Positions 1-9,585 of a DNA stretch of 64,000 bases are shown here, piece after piece. The position numbers were made by a program, and so were the translations under genes. This stretch comes from Paucibacter sp. PLA-PC-4 (GTDB lineage Bacteria; Pseudomonadota; Gammaproteobacteria; Burkholderiales; Burkholderiaceae_C), in contig NZ_JAPFGP010000004.1 in assembly GCF_026241155.1 (NCBI RefSeq), positions 62,001-126,000 on the forward strand. The letters are read 5' to 3'. Numbering within the stretch: the stretch's first letter is position 1; every line of letters begins with the position of its first letter. Below the pieces are notes generated by a model. The model was not told where the DNA came from, did not search any database, and saw only the letters and a program-made list of their open reading frames with translations.

Positions 1-1
1 G

Positions 2-418
2 GCAGGCAGTCCTGGCGTGCTGCATGGCAACCGCACCTATCTGCTGCAGGACGCGAACGGCCAAATCACCGAGACGCACTCGATTTCCGCCGGCCTGGAC
101 TATCCGGGCGTCGGCCCCGAGCACGCCTATCTCAAGGACATTGGCCGGGCCGAGTATGTCGGCATCACCGACAAGGAGGCGCTGCAAGCCTTCCATCGCC
201 TGTGCCGCACCGAGGGCATCATCCCGGCTCTGGAGTCCAGCCACGCACTGGCCTATGCGATGAAGCTGGCGCCGACCTTGTCGCCGGACAAGACCTTGCT
301 GGTGAACCTGTCTGGCCGCGGCGACAAGGACATCGGCACCGTGGCCGACTTGTCGGGGGCGGAGTACTTTGACCGGCCCTCGATGGCCGGCCACAGCGTG
401 AAGGGTGGTGTGCAATGA
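2..418 (+). CDS. trpB: Tryptophan synthase beta chain, C-terminal part (5' end outside window)
   Basis: TrpB condenses indole with serine to make tryptophan, using PLP, in the cytoplasmic alpha2-beta2 complex. Only about the last 138 codons are present, open from base 2. The segment holds the family's C-terminal half: the [13 protein letters not shown] block, the ESSHA block, and the glycine/serine-rich NLSGRGDKD stretch near the end that forms the PLP phosphate region. A short tail follows it. The stop codon overlaps the trpA start (ATGA), the usual arrangement for translational coupling of the two subunits. Identity is certain; only the fragment can be judged. Confidence 0.97.
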   Translation, partial: AGSPGVLHGNRTYLLQDANGQITETHSISAGLDYPGVGPEHAYLKDIGRAEYVGITDKEALQAFHRLCRTEGIIPALESSHALAYAMKLAPTLSPDKTLLVNLSGRGDKDIGTVADLSGAEYFDRPSMAGHSVKGGVQ

Positions 419-1218
419 GCCGCATCGCGACCGCCTTCACGGCTTTGCAGGCCCAGGGCCGCAAGGCGCTGATCCCTTTTGTCACTGCCGGTGATCCTTA
501 TCCCGACGCGACCGTCGAGCTGATGCTGGCGATGGCCGAGGCCGGTGCCGATGTGATTGAGCTGGGTGTGCCGTTTTCCGATCCGATGGCCGATGGTCCG
601 GTGATCCAGCGCGCCGGCGAGCGGGCGCTCAAGCACAGCATCGGCCTGCCTCAAGTGCTGGACTATGTGCGCGGCTTCCGCGCGCACAACAACACAACGC
701 CCGTGGTGCTCATGGGCTATGCCAATCCGGTCGAGCGCTATGGCGTCGAGCCTTTCGTCAGCGATGCCAAGGCTGCGGGCGTGGACGGCGTGTTGATCGT
801 CGACTACCCGCCCGAGGAGTGCGAAATCTTCGCGGCCGCGCTGCGCGCGCAAGACCTGGACCCGATATTTCTGCTGGCGCCGACCTCCACCGAGGAACGC
901 ATGGCCCGCATCGGCCAGTTGGCCAGCGGCTATGTCTACTATGTCTCGCTGAAGGGCGTGACCGGGGCCGGCCATCTGAACACGGCGGCTGTGGCCGAGA
1001 TGATTCCGCGCATCCGCCGCCATGTGACGGTGCCGGTGGGGGTGGGCTTCGGCATCCGCGACGGGGTCACAGCGAGGGCCGTGGCCGACCATTCCGATGC
1101 GGTCGTGATTGGTTCGCGCCTGGTCGAATTGCTGGAGGTCCAGCCGCGCGATAATGTCGCCGCAACCGGCGCCCAGTTCATCCGGGATATCCGCCAGGCG
1201 CTCGACGCGCCCCACTGA
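415..1218 (+). CDS. trpA: Tryptophan synthase alpha chain
   Basis: TrpA cleaves indole-3-glycerol phosphate to indole and glyceraldehyde-3-phosphate, and passes indole to TrpB through a tunnel. The 267-residue length is normal. The catalytic pair is visible as Glu49 (in [10 protein letters not shown]) and Asp60 (in DPMADGP), the same numbering as the E. coli enzyme. The phosphate-binding GVGFGI region lies near residue 213. The start overlaps the trpB stop by four bases. accD follows after 21 bases with an AAGGAG-type ribosome site, so the three genes probably share a transcript. Confidence 0.97.
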   Translation: MSRIATAFTALQAQGRKALIPFVTAGDPYPDATVELMLAMAEAGADVIELGVPFSDPMADGPVIQRAGERALKHSIGLPQVLDYVRGFRAHNNTTPVVLMGYANPVERYGVEPFVSDAKAAGVDGVLIVDYPPEECEIFAAALRAQDLDPIFLLAPTSTEERMARIGQLASGYVYYVSLKGVTGAGHLNTAAVAEMIPRIRRHVTVPVGVGFGIRDGVTARAVADHSDAVVIGSRLVELLEVQPRDNVAATGAQFIRDIRQALDAPH

Positions 1219-1239
1219 CTGATAAAGGAGCCTGCAACC

Positions 1240-2112
1240 ATGAGTTGGCTTGAGAAACTTCTGCCGCCCAAGATGCAGCAGACCGACCCGAATGAGCGCC
1301 GCACGGTGCCCGAGGGGCTGTGGATCAAGTGCCCGTCCTGCGAGACGGTGCTCTACAAGACCGATCTGGAGCAGAATGTCAATGTCTGCCCCAAGTGCAG
1401 CCATCATCACCGCATCGGCGCGCGAGCACGCCTGAACGCCTTTCTCGACGGCGAAGGTCGCTATGAGGTGGGCCAAGAGGTGCTGCCAGTCGACGCGCTG
1501 AAGTTCAAGGACAGCAAGAAATATCCCGACCGTCTCAAGGAAGCACTGGAGAACACCGGCGAGACCGATGCGCTGATCGTGATGGGCGGTGCCGTGATGA
1601 GCGTGCCTGTTGTTGTGGCCTGCTTCGAGTTCGACTTCATGGGAGGCTCGATGGGCTCGGTGGTCGGCGAGCGTTTTGCGCGCGGCGTCGAGACGGCCAT
1701 CGAGCAGAAGACCCCCTTCATCTGCTTCACCGCCACCGGCGGCGCGCGGATGCAGGAGGGTTTGCTGAGCCTGATGCAAATGGCCAAAAGCAATGCGGCG
1801 CTGACCCGTCTGGCCAAGGCAAAATTGCCCTATATCAGCGTGCTGACCGATCCCACGATGGGGGGGGTGTCGGCCAGCTTCGCCTTCGTCGGCGATATCG
1901 TGATTGCCGAGCCCAAAGCCCTGATCGGCTTTGCGGGCCCGCGAGTGATCGAGAACACGGTGCGCGAAAAGCTGCCGCCGGGCTTCCAGCGCGCCGAGTT
2001 TCTGATGGAAAAGGGCGCGGTGGACATGATCGTCGACCGCCGGGAGCTGCGCGAGACCATTGCACGCCAGTTGGCGATGCTGCAGCGGCAGAGCACCGAC
2101 GCGGTGGCCTGA
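1240..2112 (+). CDS. accD: Acetyl-CoA carboxylase carboxyltransferase subunit beta
   Basis: AccD forms the carboxyltransferase with AccA and moves the carboxyl group from biotin to acetyl-CoA, giving malonyl-CoA for fatty acid synthesis. The 290-residue length is typical. A four-cysteine zinc ribbon is visible at C31, C34, C50 and C53 (CPSC...CPKC). The glycine-rich crotonase-like core ([31 protein letters not shown]) follows. A clear AAGGAG precedes the ATG by about seven bases. A perfect 10-bp hairpin follows the gene before folC. Confidence 0.97.
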   Translation: MSWLEKLLPPKMQQTDPNERRTVPEGLWIKCPSCETVLYKTDLEQNVNVCPKCSHHHRIGARARLNAFLDGEGRYEVGQEVLPVDALKFKDSKKYPDRLKEALENTGETDALIVMGGAVMSVPVVVACFEFDFMGGSMGSVVGERFARGVETAIEQKTPFICFTATGGARMQEGLLSLMQMAKSNAALTRLAKAKLPYISVLTDPTMGGVSASFAFVGDIVIAEPKALIGFAGPRVIENTVREKLPPGFQRAEFLMEKGAVDMIVDRRELRETIARQLAMLQRQSTDAVA

Positions 2113-2138
2113 ACGCCGTCAATCCCTGTAGACGCAGC

Positions 2139-2160
2139 GGCCAGGCTGGACAGCCTGGCC
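2139..2160 (+). terminator. Hairpin between accD and folC
   Basis: A perfect inverted repeat GGCCAGGCTG / CAGCCTGGCC with a two-base loop (GA in the middle) lies 26 bases after the accD stop and 19 bases before the folC start. Only a weak T-rich tract (GTCTTCATTT) follows. It may slow transcription or stabilise the accD message rather than fully terminate it, since folC continues on the same strand with no obvious promoter of its own. Confidence 0.45.
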
Positions 2161-2179
2161 GTCTTCATTTGGACATGGC

Positions 2180-3496
2180 ATGAAGAAGAATCTGGACGAC
2201 TGGCTGGCCCACTGCGAGCGATTGCACCCCAAGGAGATCGACATGACGCTGGCGCGGGTGCAGCGCCTGCGTGAAGCCATGGGGCTGCAGTTCGAGGCGC
2301 CGGTCGTGATGGTTGCCGGCACAAACGGCAAGGGCTCGACCTGCGCGATGCTGGAGTCGATTGCCTTGCAGGCCGGCTACCGGGTTGGGCTGTATATCAA
2401 GCCGCATCTGGTGCATTTCCAGGAGCGCTGTCGTGTGGCCGGCGCGCCAGTGGAGGCCGATTCCCTGCTGCCGCACTTCGAGGCCGTCGAAAAGGCGCGA
2501 GGTGATCTGGCGCTGACCTATTTTGAGTTCACGACCCTTGCCATCATGAGCCGGATGGCGGCCGAGCCGCTGGATCTGGTGATTCTGGAGGTGGGCTTGG
2601 GCGGACGGCTTGACGCCGTCAACTGCGTCGATGCCGATTGCAGCGTGATCACCAGCATCGACCTGGATCACACCGAGTTTCTGGGCCCCGACCGGGAGTC
2701 GGTCGGGCATGAGAAGGCTCACATCATGCGAGCTGGTCGGCCTGTGGTGGTCAGCGATCCGGTCCCGCCGGCCTCTGTGGCGGCTTACGCGAGCAAGATT
2801 GGCGCCGACTTGCGCCAGCTGGGACAGGACTTCAGCTACAACGGCGACCGCCAGCAATGGCAGTGGGTGGGCCGCGAGCGCCGCTTCAGCGGCCTGGCCT
2901 ACCCCTCGCTACGCGGTGTCAACCAGCTGCTGAATGCGGCCGGCGTGCTGGCGGTGTTCGAGGCCTTGTACGAGCGGCTGCCAATCAGCGCGCAGGCGGT
3001 GCGCACTGGCCTGGCCCTGGTCGAGCTGCCGGGGCGCTTTCAGGTGTTGCCGGGCCAGCCGGCACTGGTGCTGGATGTCGCGCATAACCCGCACGCGGTG
3101 GCGGCGCTGGCGCAGAACCTCGATCAGATGGGCTTCTTCCCCTGCACCCGGGTGGTATTCGGCGCGATGGCTGACAAGGACCTGGCGCAGATCATCGGGC
3201 GCATCTCGCACCTGGTCGATGTCTGGCATTTCACAGACCTGGACCTGCCGCGTGCGGCCAAGGCTGAGGCCCTGGCCAAGCAGTTCGAGGCCATGCGCGC
3301 CGCCGGCACCATCAAGACCCCGGCCGCAGTGGTCGTGCATCGGCATGCGGACCCCATGCAAGCACTGAGCGCGGCTGCGGCCGAGTCAGACCCCGCTGAT
3401 AGAATTCTGGTCTTCGGTTCCTTCTTCACCGTGGGCGGCGTGCTCAAGCACGGTATCCCTCGATTGGCCGCCGGCAAGCCAGCCGCTGGCGCCTGA
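2180..3496 (+). CDS. folC: Bifunctional dihydrofolate/folylpolyglutamate synthase
   Basis: FolC adds glutamate to dihydropteroate and extends glutamate tails on folates in the cytosol. The 438-residue product carries the Mur-ligase type P-loop AGTNGKGST near residue 49, the omega-loop region YFEFTT, and the LEVGLGGRLDAVN signature. The C-terminal ligase domain is marked by DVAHNPHAV and the FGAMADKD block. The ATG at 2180 is used because the nearby ATG at 2174 runs into a stop after two codons. It sits between accD and a SPOR gene, the usual order in Burkholderiales. Confidence 0.95.
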   Translation: MKKNLDDWLAHCERLHPKEIDMTLARVQRLREAMGLQFEAPVVMVAGTNGKGSTCAMLESIALQAGYRVGLYIKPHLVHFQERCRVAGAPVEADSLLPHFEAVEKARGDLALTYFEFTTLAIMSRMAAEPLDLVILEVGLGGRLDAVNCVDADCSVITSIDLDHTEFLGPDRESVGHEKAHIMRAGRPVVVSDPVPPASVAAYASKIGADLRQLGQDFSYNGDRQQWQWVGRERRFSGLAYPSLRGVNQLLNAAGVLAVFEALYERLPISAQAVRTGLALVELPGRFQVLPGQPALVLDVAHNPHAVAALAQNLDQMGFFPCTRVVFGAMADKDLAQIIGRISHLVDVWHFTDLDLPRAAKAEALAKQFEAMRAAGTIKTPAAVVVHRHADPMQALSAAAAESDPADRILVFGSFFTVGGVLKHGIPRLAAGKPAAGA

Positions 3497-3534
3497 GTAC
3501 TCTCTCCAACACGCACTGTCCGACTCTCCAGCTC

Positions 3535-4266
3535 ATGGGTTTGCTGTCTTTTTTCAAACGCTCGCCCGATCAAGCCGCGGCAAAACCGGTCTCGGACACT
3601 GTGGTGCAGCAGCTGCGGGTGAGGGCACGCCGACGCCTGATTGGCGCAGCGCTGCTGGTGGGCGTTGGCGTGATTGGCTTCCCGCTGATCTTCGAGACCC
3701 AGCCGCGCCCCATCCCAGTCGATCTGCCGATTGATATTCCTCGCAAGGAAGCCATGCCGGCCGTGGTGATTCCCCCGGCATTGCCTGCGTCCTTGCCGGC
3801 CGCGGCAGAAACGCCTGTGGCCCAGGCGCCCTCAGAGGCACCGACTGTGATTACTGAGCCCAGGCCCGACCCGGTGGAAAGAACTATCGAAAAGCCGGCA
3901 GACAAGCCCAAGCCGCTTGAGAAACCTGTCGAAAAGAAGCCCGTCGAGACGGCTCAGCCGAAGTCGCAGGAGTCGGCACGTGTGCAGGCCTTGCTGGAAG
4001 GTAAACCGGCCGAGAAGAAAACTGACACCAAGACGGACGGGCGTTTCATCGTCCAAGTCGGTGCCTATGCCGATGGCAAGGCCGCCCAGGAGGCGCGCAT
4101 GAAAGTCGAGCGTATGGGTTTGAAGACATATACGCAGGCCGTGGAGACGGCGGATGGCAAACGCATCCGGGTTCGGGTCGGCCCCTTCGGCAGCCGCGAG
4201 GAGGCCGACAAGGTAGCAGCCAAGGTTCGCGGCGGCGGCTTGTCGACGGCCGTGTTGACGCTTTGA
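3535..4266 (+). CDS. SPOR-domain inner-membrane protein (DedD-like)
   Basis: A 243-residue, probably cell-division-associated protein. A short cytoplasmic N-terminus with basic residues (VRARRR, about residues 26-31) precedes one membrane helix (LIGAALLVGVGVIGFPLIF, about 33-51). A long proline-, lysine- and glutamate-rich linker follows (about 55-165). A C-terminal SPOR domain (RFIVQVGAYADGKAAQEAR..., about 171-240) would bind denuded septal peptidoglycan. This layout matches DedD, and the folC-SPOR-cvpA-purF neighbourhood is the same as around dedD in many proteobacteria. The symbol is withheld because several SPOR proteins share this build. Confidence 0.85.
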   Translation: MGLLSFFKRSPDQAAAKPVSDTVVQQLRVRARRRLIGAALLVGVGVIGFPLIFETQPRPIPVDLPIDIPRKEAMPAVVIPPALPASLPAAAETPVAQAPSEAPTVITEPRPDPVERTIEKPADKPKPLEKPVEKKPVETAQPKSQESARVQALLEGKPAEKKTDTKTDGRFIVQVGAYADGKAAQEARMKVERMGLKTYTQAVETADGKRIRVRVGPFGSREEADKVAAKVRGGGLSTAVLTL

Positions 4267-4272
4267 TGCACC

Positions 4273-4761
4273 ATGGGTTGGGTCGATCTGGTCCTGCTGG
4301 GTATCTTGGTTGTTTCGGTGCTGCTAGGCCTGTGGCGCGGACTGGTATTCGAAGTCCTGTCGATCCTGGGTTGGGTGGTGGCCTACTTCGCCTGCCCATA
4401 TTTCGCTCCTTTCATTGCGAACTGGCTGCCGCAAGACAAGCTGGCTCCGAATTTGTTGTATGCCCTGAGCCTGGTGCTCGCCTTCATGCTGATACTGCTG
4501 TTGTGGGGGCTGTCGGCGCGGCTGCTGCGGGCCCTGATCCACGCGACGCCGCTGAGCATCATCGACCGGGTGCTGGGCGGAGGCTTCGGCGTGCTGCGCG
4601 GCGTGCTGATCGGCATGCTGGCGGTGGTGCTGGTCAGCATGACGCCAGCCGCGCGCTCCGCGCCCTGGCAGGATTCTCAGGTGGCGCCCTGGCTGCAGGC
4701 CGCTTTGCATCTATTCACGCCGGTGCTGCCGGACGAAGTGCTCAAGTTCATCCCGGTCTGA
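4273..4761 (+). CDS. cvpA: CvpA family membrane protein
   Basis: A 162-residue protein with four predicted membrane helices, starting MGWVDLVLLGILVVSVLLGLWRG. That glycine-rich first helix and the LWRGLVFE loop are typical of the CvpA (colicin V production) family, which affects envelope homeostasis; its biochemical activity is unsettled. It starts six bases after the SPOR gene stop and lies directly before purF, the classical cvpA-purF pairing. The ATG at 4273 is preferred over one at 4263 in another frame because its product keeps the family sequence. Confidence 0.9.
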   Translation: MGWVDLVLLGILVVSVLLGLWRGLVFEVLSILGWVVAYFACPYFAPFIANWLPQDKLAPNLLYALSLVLAFMLILLLWGLSARLLRALIHATPLSIIDRVLGGGFGVLRGVLIGMLAVVLVSMTPAARSAPWQDSQVAPWLQAALHLFTPVLPDEVLKFIPV

Positions 4762-4800
4762 GCCGCGGCTTCAGATCTATCACGACAAGGAAGTAGTCCC

Positions 4801-6315
4801 ATGTGTGGCATCGTCGGAGTGATTTCTCGCTCGCCGGTCAATCAGCTGATCTATGACGCCTTGCTGCTGCTGCAGCACCGCGGCCAGGATGCTGCCGGCA
4901 TCGTCACCATGCAAGGCAACAAGTGCTTCATGCACAAGGCGCGCGGCATGGTGCGTGATGTGTTCCGCACCCGCAATATGCGGGCGTTGCCGGGTTCCAT
5001 CGGCCTGGGCCAGGTACGCTACCCGACCGCAGGCAATGCCTACAGCGAAGAAGAGGCCCAGCCCTTTTATGTGAACGCGCCGTTCGGCCTGGTTTTGGTG
5101 CACAACGGCAATCTGACCAATGCGCACGCGCTGAAGAAGGAACTGTTCGACATCGACCGCCGCCACATCAACACCGAGAGTGACACCGAGGTGCTGATCA
5201 ACGTCGTCGCCCACGAGCTGGAGCTTGCTGCGCGGGACCTACCGGTGACGCCCGAGGAAGTGTTTAAGGCGGTGCGGGCGGTGCACAAGCGCATCAAGGG
5301 TTCGTATGCGGTGATCGCGCTGATCGCCGGCCACGGCCTGCTGGCTTTCCGTGACCCCTACGGGATCCGCCCCTTGTGCTTCGGCCAGGCGGCCGACGGC
5401 GAGATCATGGTGGCCAGCGAAAGCGTCGCGCTGGAGGGCACCGGCCACCAATTGATCCGCGACGTGGCGCCGGGCGAGGCGATCTTCATCGACATGAACG
5501 GCCAGATGCACACGCAGCAGTGTGCCGACAGCCCGACCCTGAACCCTTGCATGTTCGAGTTCGTCTATCTGGCGCGCCCGGACTCGGTGATGGACGGCAT
5601 CTCGGTCTACCAGGCCCGGCTGAATATGGGCGAGACCCTGGCTCAGCGGCTGATCTCCACGATGCCGCCCAGCGATATCGATGTCGTGATCCCAATTCCC
5701 GAGTCGAGCCGGCCTTCGGCGATGCAACTGGCGCACCGCATCGGCAAGCCCTATCGCGAGGGCTTTGTGAAGAACCGCTATGTCGGCCGCACCTTTATCA
5801 TGCCGGGGCAGGGCGCGCGCAAGAAGTCGGTGCGCCAGAAGCTCAATGCGATTGGCTTGGAGTTCAAGAACCGCAACGTGCTGCTGGTCGATGACTCTAT
5901 CGTGCGTGGCACTACCTCCAAGGAGATCGTCCAGATGGCCCGCGAGGCCGGCGCCCGCAAGGTCTACCTTGCCTCGGCCGCTCCGCCAGTGCGCTACCCG
6001 AATGTCTACGGCATCGATATGCCCACCAGCGAAGAGCTGATCGCGCACAACCGATCGATCGAGGAAATCCGCCAGTACATCGGCGCCGATGCACTGATCT
6101 ACCAGGACGTCGATGCAATGAAGCGCGTGGTCGCGGCACTGCGGCCAGGTTTGAACGGTTTCGAAGCTTCCTGCTTTGACGGCAGCTACATCACCGGCGA
6201 TGTCTCGCCGGAGGACTTCGCGACGATGCAGGAGCAGCGCAAGTCGCAGGGCGAGGAAGAGGACGGCCCGGCCCGCACCCGGCTGGCCTTGCAAAGCGGC
6301 ACGGAGCAGAGCTGA
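4801..6315 (+). CDS. purF: Amidophosphoribosyltransferase
   Basis: PurF carries out the first committed step of purine synthesis, PRPP plus glutamine to 5-phosphoribosylamine. The 504-residue protein begins MCGIVG, so Cys2 becomes the N-terminal nucleophile of the Ntn-type glutaminase domain after Met removal. [14 protein letters not shown] follows. The C-terminal phosphoribosyltransferase domain has the PRPP loop [13 protein letters not shown] near residue 361. An AAGGAAG ribosome site precedes the ATG. In many Burkholderiales metZ follows purF; here gltX follows instead. Confidence 0.97.
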   Translation: MCGIVGVISRSPVNQLIYDALLLLQHRGQDAAGIVTMQGNKCFMHKARGMVRDVFRTRNMRALPGSIGLGQVRYPTAGNAYSEEEAQPFYVNAPFGLVLVHNGNLTNAHALKKELFDIDRRHINTESDTEVLINVVAHELELAARDLPVTPEEVFKAVRAVHKRIKGSYAVIALIAGHGLLAFRDPYGIRPLCFGQAADGEIMVASESVALEGTGHQLIRDVAPGEAIFIDMNGQMHTQQCADSPTLNPCMFEFVYLARPDSVMDGISVYQARLNMGETLAQRLISTMPPSDIDVVIPIPESSRPSAMQLAHRIGKPYREGFVKNRYVGRTFIMPGQGARKKSVRQKLNAIGLEFKNRNVLLVDDSIVRGTTSKEIVQMAREAGARKVYLASAAPPVRYPNVYGIDMPTSEELIAHNRSIEEIRQYIGADALIYQDVDAMKRVVAALRPGLNGFEASCFDGSYITGDVSPEDFATMQEQRKSQGEEEDGPARTRLALQSGTEQS

Positions 6316-6357
6316 GCTGAGTACCGATCCCGAAGACGATGGACACCTGATCTCGAC

Positions 6358-7758
6358 ATGACACCAATTACCACCCCTGTACGTACGCGAATTGCTCCTT
6401 CGCCGACCGGCTTTCTGCACCTGGGTACCGCCCGCACGGCGCTGTTCTCCTGGGCCTATGCCCGTCACCACGGGGGCCAGTTCGTGCTGCGCATCGAAGA
6501 CACCGATGTCGCGCGCTCGACCCAGGATTCGGTGGACCAGATTCTGGCCGCGATGCAGTGGCTGGGGCTCGAATATGACGAGGGCCCGATCTACCAGATG
6601 CAGCGCCTGGCGCGCTACAACGAGGTGATTGAGCAGATGATCGCCGCCGGCACCGCCTACCGCTGCTACTGCACGCCCCAGGAGCTAGATGCGATGAAGG
6701 CCGGGCAGGAAGCGCGCGGCGAGAAGCGCCGCTACGACGGCACCTGGCGTCCGGAAGCCGGGAAAGTTTTACCCGCCGTTCCCGAGGGCGTCAAGCCGGT
6801 TGTGCGTTTCAAGAACCCTATCGACGGAGACGTGAGTTGGGTTGATTTGTGCAAGGGCACGATCACGATCAACAACCGTGAGATCGACGATCTGATCATT
6901 CAGCGCACGGATGGCGTGCCGACCTACAACTTCGCCGTGGTCATCGACGACTGGGACATGAAGATCAGCCATGTGTTCCGTGGCGACGAGCATGTCAACA
7001 ACACGCCCTGGCAGATCAATATCTTCAACGCGCTGGGCGCGCCGCTGCCTGCCTTTGGTCATGTGCCGGTGATCCTTGGCGACGATGGCCAGAAGCTGAG
7101 CAAGCGCCGCGGTGCAGTCAGCGTCACCGCCTATGAAGAGAACGGCTATCTGCCCGAGGCGATGCTGAACTATCTGTCGCGCCTGGGCTGGAGCCACGGC
7201 GATGACGAGCTGTTCTCGCGCGAACAGCTCGTCAGCTGGTTCGACGGTTCGCACCTCTCCAAGAGCCCGGCGCAATGGGATCCGGCGAAACTGGAGTGGG
7301 TCAACAGCCACTACATCAAGCAGGCTGACGACACGCGTCTGTCGGCCCTCGTCGCGGCGCAACTTGCCAAGCGCGGGATCAGCGCCGATCTCGGCCGGCT
7401 GCCGGCCATGTGCGCGCTGTTCAAGGATCGCTGCGCGACCACTGTGGTGCTGGCGGATTGGCTAGCCATGTATTTTGCGCCGGCGCAGCCCACTGCCGAG
7501 GATCTGGCCGGCCATGTCAGCGACGCGGTGAAGCCCGCGCTCGCAACATTAGCCGCCAAGCTCGTCGATGCCGAGTGGAACAAGACTGGCATCCAGGCTG
7601 CGATCAAGGAAACCATCACGGCCCACAGCCTGAAGATGCCGCAATTGGCGATACCGGTTCGCGTGCTGGTGTGTGGTCGTGCACAAACTCCGTCACTCGA
7701 CGCCGTGCTGGAACTGTTCGATAAAGAAAATGTGGTCGAACGCTTGCGCTGCGCATAA
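6358..7758 (+). CDS. gltX: Glutamyl-tRNA synthetase
   Basis: GltX charges tRNA-Glu with glutamate and also feeds tetrapyrrole synthesis. The 466-residue class I synthetase has the HIGH-type motif as [11 protein letters not shown] near residue 20 and the KMSKS-type motif as KLSKR at residues 246-250. The anticodon-binding helical domain fills the C-terminal third. It is directly followed by a tRNA cluster that contains two copies of its own substrate, tRNA-Glu. The last codons overlap a candidate tRNA promoter. Confidence 0.97.
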   Translation: MTPITTPVRTRIAPSPTGFLHLGTARTALFSWAYARHHGGQFVLRIEDTDVARSTQDSVDQILAAMQWLGLEYDEGPIYQMQRLARYNEVIEQMIAAGTAYRCYCTPQELDAMKAGQEARGEKRRYDGTWRPEAGKVLPAVPEGVKPVVRFKNPIDGDVSWVDLCKGTITINNREIDDLIIQRTDGVPTYNFAVVIDDWDMKISHVFRGDEHVNNTPWQINIFNALGAPLPAFGHVPVILGDDGQKLSKRRGAVSVTAYEENGYLPEAMLNYLSRLGWSHGDDELFSREQLVSWFDGSHLSKSPAQWDPAKLEWVNSHYIKQADDTRLSALVAAQLAKRGISADLGRLPAMCALFKDRCATTVVLADWLAMYFAPAQPTAEDLAGHVSDAVKPALATLAAKLVDAEWNKTGIQAAIKETITAHSLKMPQLAIPVRVLVCGRAQTPSLDAVLELFDKENVVERLRCA

Positions 7759-7773
7759 AAATCGTTCTATACT
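7744..7773 (+). promoter_or_regulatory. Candidate sigma-70 promoter for the tRNA cluster
   Basis: TTGCGC (7744-7749) and TATACT (7768-7773) are separated by 18 bases and lie 79 bases ahead of the first tRNA. The -35 box sits inside the last codons of gltX. The -10 box is strong, the -35 box moderate. Assigned by position and match only. Confidence 0.5.
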
Positions 7774-7851
7774 CTATGTCTCGCTTGAACAGCGCGATAC
7801 ACAAAGAACAGCAAGCAGCGAAGAGTAATCGAAGCCGTTTGCATGATCTGA

Positions 7852-7927
<76 letters not shown>

Positions 7928-7997
7928 AATGTTCAGGCATCTGGGTATTTGGTTGGCGCGCAGTTCAAGTATGAGGAAGTAGTATTAAGAAGGTTTA

Positions 7998-8073
7998 GTC
8001 CCCTTCGTCTAGAGGCCTAGGACACCACCCTTTCACGGTGACTACAGGGGTTCGAATCCCCTAGGGGACGCCA
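7998..8073 (+). tRNA. tRNA-Glu(TTC), copy 1
   Basis: A 76-base tRNA with encoded CCA. The acceptor stem GTCCCCT pairs with AGGGGAC. The anticodon loop reads CTTTCAC (anticodon TTC) and the T-arm AGGGGTTCGAATCCCCT. It lies 70 bases after tRNA-Ala and is identical to the copy at 8458. Confidence 0.97.
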
Positions 8074-8143
8074 AGTTTGATAAACTTGATAGCTGCTGCG
8101 ATATATAATGTATAATGCAGCAGTTGTGAAATTATCCCACTGC

Positions 8144-8220
8144 GGAGTGGTAGTTCAGTTGGTTAGAATACCGGCCTGTCACGCCGGGGGTCGCGGGTTC
8201 GAGTCCCGTCCACTCCGCCA
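8144..8220 (+). tRNA. tRNA-Asp(GTC), copy 1
   Basis: A 77-base tRNA with encoded CCA. The acceptor stem GGAGTGG pairs with CCACTCC. The anticodon loop CTGTCAC gives GTC, and the T-arm is GCGGGTTCGAGTCCCGT. The spacer before it holds a perfect CAAGTTT/AAACTTG hairpin (8073-8089) and an AT-rich stretch with two TATAAT-like hexamers (8104-8116), which may provide an additional promoter. Confidence 0.97.
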
Positions 8221-8243
8221 AGGTTTGCCCGATTTTTATCGGT

Positions 8244-8274
8244 AAGCGGCCATTAAGTTGGCCGCTTGTATTTT
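8244..8274 (+). terminator. Terminator hairpin between the two tRNA blocks
   Basis: The inverted repeat AAGCGGCC / GGCCGCTT (8-bp stem, 8-base loop ATTAAGTT) is followed by GTATTTT. It lies 24 bases after tRNA-Asp copy 1 and looks like an intrinsic terminator. If it works, the second tRNA block needs its own promoter or depends on read-through. Confidence 0.6.
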
Positions 8275-8314
8275 GAGAGAGATTACTGCTCGATGAGCGC
8301 GTCGCCCGGATTTT

Positions 8315-8390
<76 letters not shown>

Positions 8391-8457
8391 AGTCACCTTA
8401 GTGTGGCGGTGGCGCGCGACTCGGGCAGCGAAGTAGAAGAAGTAATTAGAAGGTTTA

Positions 8458-8533
8458 GTCCCCTTCGTCTAGAGGCCTAGGACACCACCCTTTCACGGTG
8501 ACTACAGGGGTTCGAATCCCCTAGGGGACGCCA
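8458..8533 (+). tRNA. tRNA-Glu(TTC), copy 2
   Basis: Identical in sequence to 7998-8073, with anticodon TTC and encoded CCA. It lies 67 bases after tRNA-Ala copy 2, close to the spacing in the first block. Confidence 0.97.
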
Positions 8534-8612
8534 AGTTTAATAAGGCTTGGTAGTTCTTACAGCGTTTGCTGCAAGCAACTACAGAACTTATTCGATAGTC
8601 GCAAGATTATCT

Positions 8613-8689
8613 GGAGTGGTAGTTCAGTTGGTTAGAATACCGGCCTGTCACGCCGGGGGTCGCGGGTTCGAGTCCCGTCCACTCCGCCA
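8613..8689 (+). tRNA. tRNA-Asp(GTC), copy 2
   Basis: Identical in sequence to 8144-8220, with anticodon GTC and encoded CCA. It is the last tRNA of the cluster, and a strong terminator follows within ten bases. Confidence 0.97.
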
Positions 8690-8696
8690 ACATTTG

Positions 8697-8729
8697 AAAC
8701 CCTGGAAGCGTAAGCCTCCAGGGTTTTTT
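8697..8729 (+). terminator. Intrinsic terminator of the tRNA cluster
   Basis: A perfect 10-bp stem AAACCCTGGA / TCCAGGGTTT with a 10-base loop, followed by a run of T bases. It ends the rightward tRNA transcription unit before the convergent lexA gene. Confidence 0.85.
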
Positions 8730-8798
8730 CTTGTTCGCTGAGATATACCAACTGTTTGCAGAGTCATCGTCCCTGCAAACTCCATCGCGCGCGAAGTA

Positions 8799-9509
8799 TC
8801 AGAAGGCTATCTGCCCGCGGATCAAACCTACGGCCAAACCTTCCAGTGCGAAACTCTCATCCCCGGCTGCGACCAAGATGGGTTCGAAGTCTGGGTTTTC
8901 CGCCAGCAACTCAATGCCACCGCTGCGGCTGCGTTTGAAGCGTTTGACCGTGACCTCATCACCCAGTCGCGCGACGACAATCTGGCCATTCTTGGCTTCA
9001 CTGGCCTTTTGCACCGCCAGTAGATCCCCGTCCATGATGCCAATGTCCTTCATGCTCATGCCGCGCACCTTCAGAAGGAAATCGGGGCGGCGCGCGAACA
9101 TGCTGCTCTCGACGGTGTAGCTCTGTTCGATATGCTCCTGCGCAAGGATGGGGTGGCCGGCCGCGACGCGCCCGACAAGGGGGAGGGTGAGTTGAGACAG
9201 ATTCGGAATGGGCAGCGAAAACTGGAAGTCCTCACGTGCGCGGCGCTCCTGGTGCAAGGCTTTCAAGGTGTCCGACTTCAGTCGGATGCCGCGCGAGGTT
9301 CCTCCGACCAACTCGATCACGCCCTTACGCGCCAATGCCTGCAGATGCTCCTCGGCAGCATTGGCTGAGCGGAAACCCAGCTCGTTGGCGATCTCGGCAC
9401 GGGTCGGCGGCGCACCGGTCTGCTCGATAGCCTGACGCACTAAGTCAAGGATCTGCTGCTGGCGTGCCGTTAATTTAACGGTGGAAAGACTGGGGCTGAT
9501 ATCGTCCAT
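8799..9509 (-). CDS. lexA: LexA repressor
   Basis: LexA represses the SOS regulon and cleaves itself when stimulated by RecA-ssDNA. Starting at the ATG at 9509, the protein has 236 residues. It has an N-terminal winged helix ([13 protein letters not shown]...; recognition region [13 protein letters not shown]), the Ala117-Gly118 cleavage site in RVAAGHP, the catalytic serine in RGMSM (Ser152) and the lysine in EVTVKRF (Lys189). Longer in-frame starts upstream would run through the SOS box, so they are rejected. No strong ribosome site is visible. It is divergent from an asparaginase gene and convergent with the tRNA cluster. Confidence 0.96.
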   Translation of the reverse strand: MDDISPSLSTVKLTARQQQILDLVRQAIEQTGAPPTRAEIANELGFRSANAAEEHLQALARKGVIELVGGTSRGIRLKSDTLKALHQERRAREDFQFSLPIPNLSQLTLPLVGRVAAGHPILAQEHIEQSYTVESSMFARRPDFLLKVRGMSMKDIGIMDGDLLAVQKASEAKNGQIVVARLGDEVTVKRFKRSRSGGIELLAENPDFEPILVAAGDESFALEGLAVGLIRGQIAF

Positions 9510-9541
9510 GCTGGGCTCGCAGACATCTGGGAAAGATGCGC

Positions 9542-9557
9542 CTGAGTATATATCCAG
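9542..9557. promoter_or_regulatory. LexA (SOS) box
   Basis: CTG-AGTATATATC-CAG fits the CTG-N10-CAG SOS box with an alternating AT core. It lies 32 bases before the lexA start and 28 bases before the divergent asparaginase start. Autoregulation of lexA is expected from the family. The box could also affect the asparaginase gene. Confidence 0.85.
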
Positions 9558-9585
9558 TAACTGTTCATTCATCCAGGAAGTGACT

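Noticed and set aside
253-1779. 508-codon open frame on the minus strand across trpA and accD
   Set aside because: It is antisense to two certain genes, has no family motif, and its His/Arg/Gln-rich composition is typical of frames opposite GC-rich genes.
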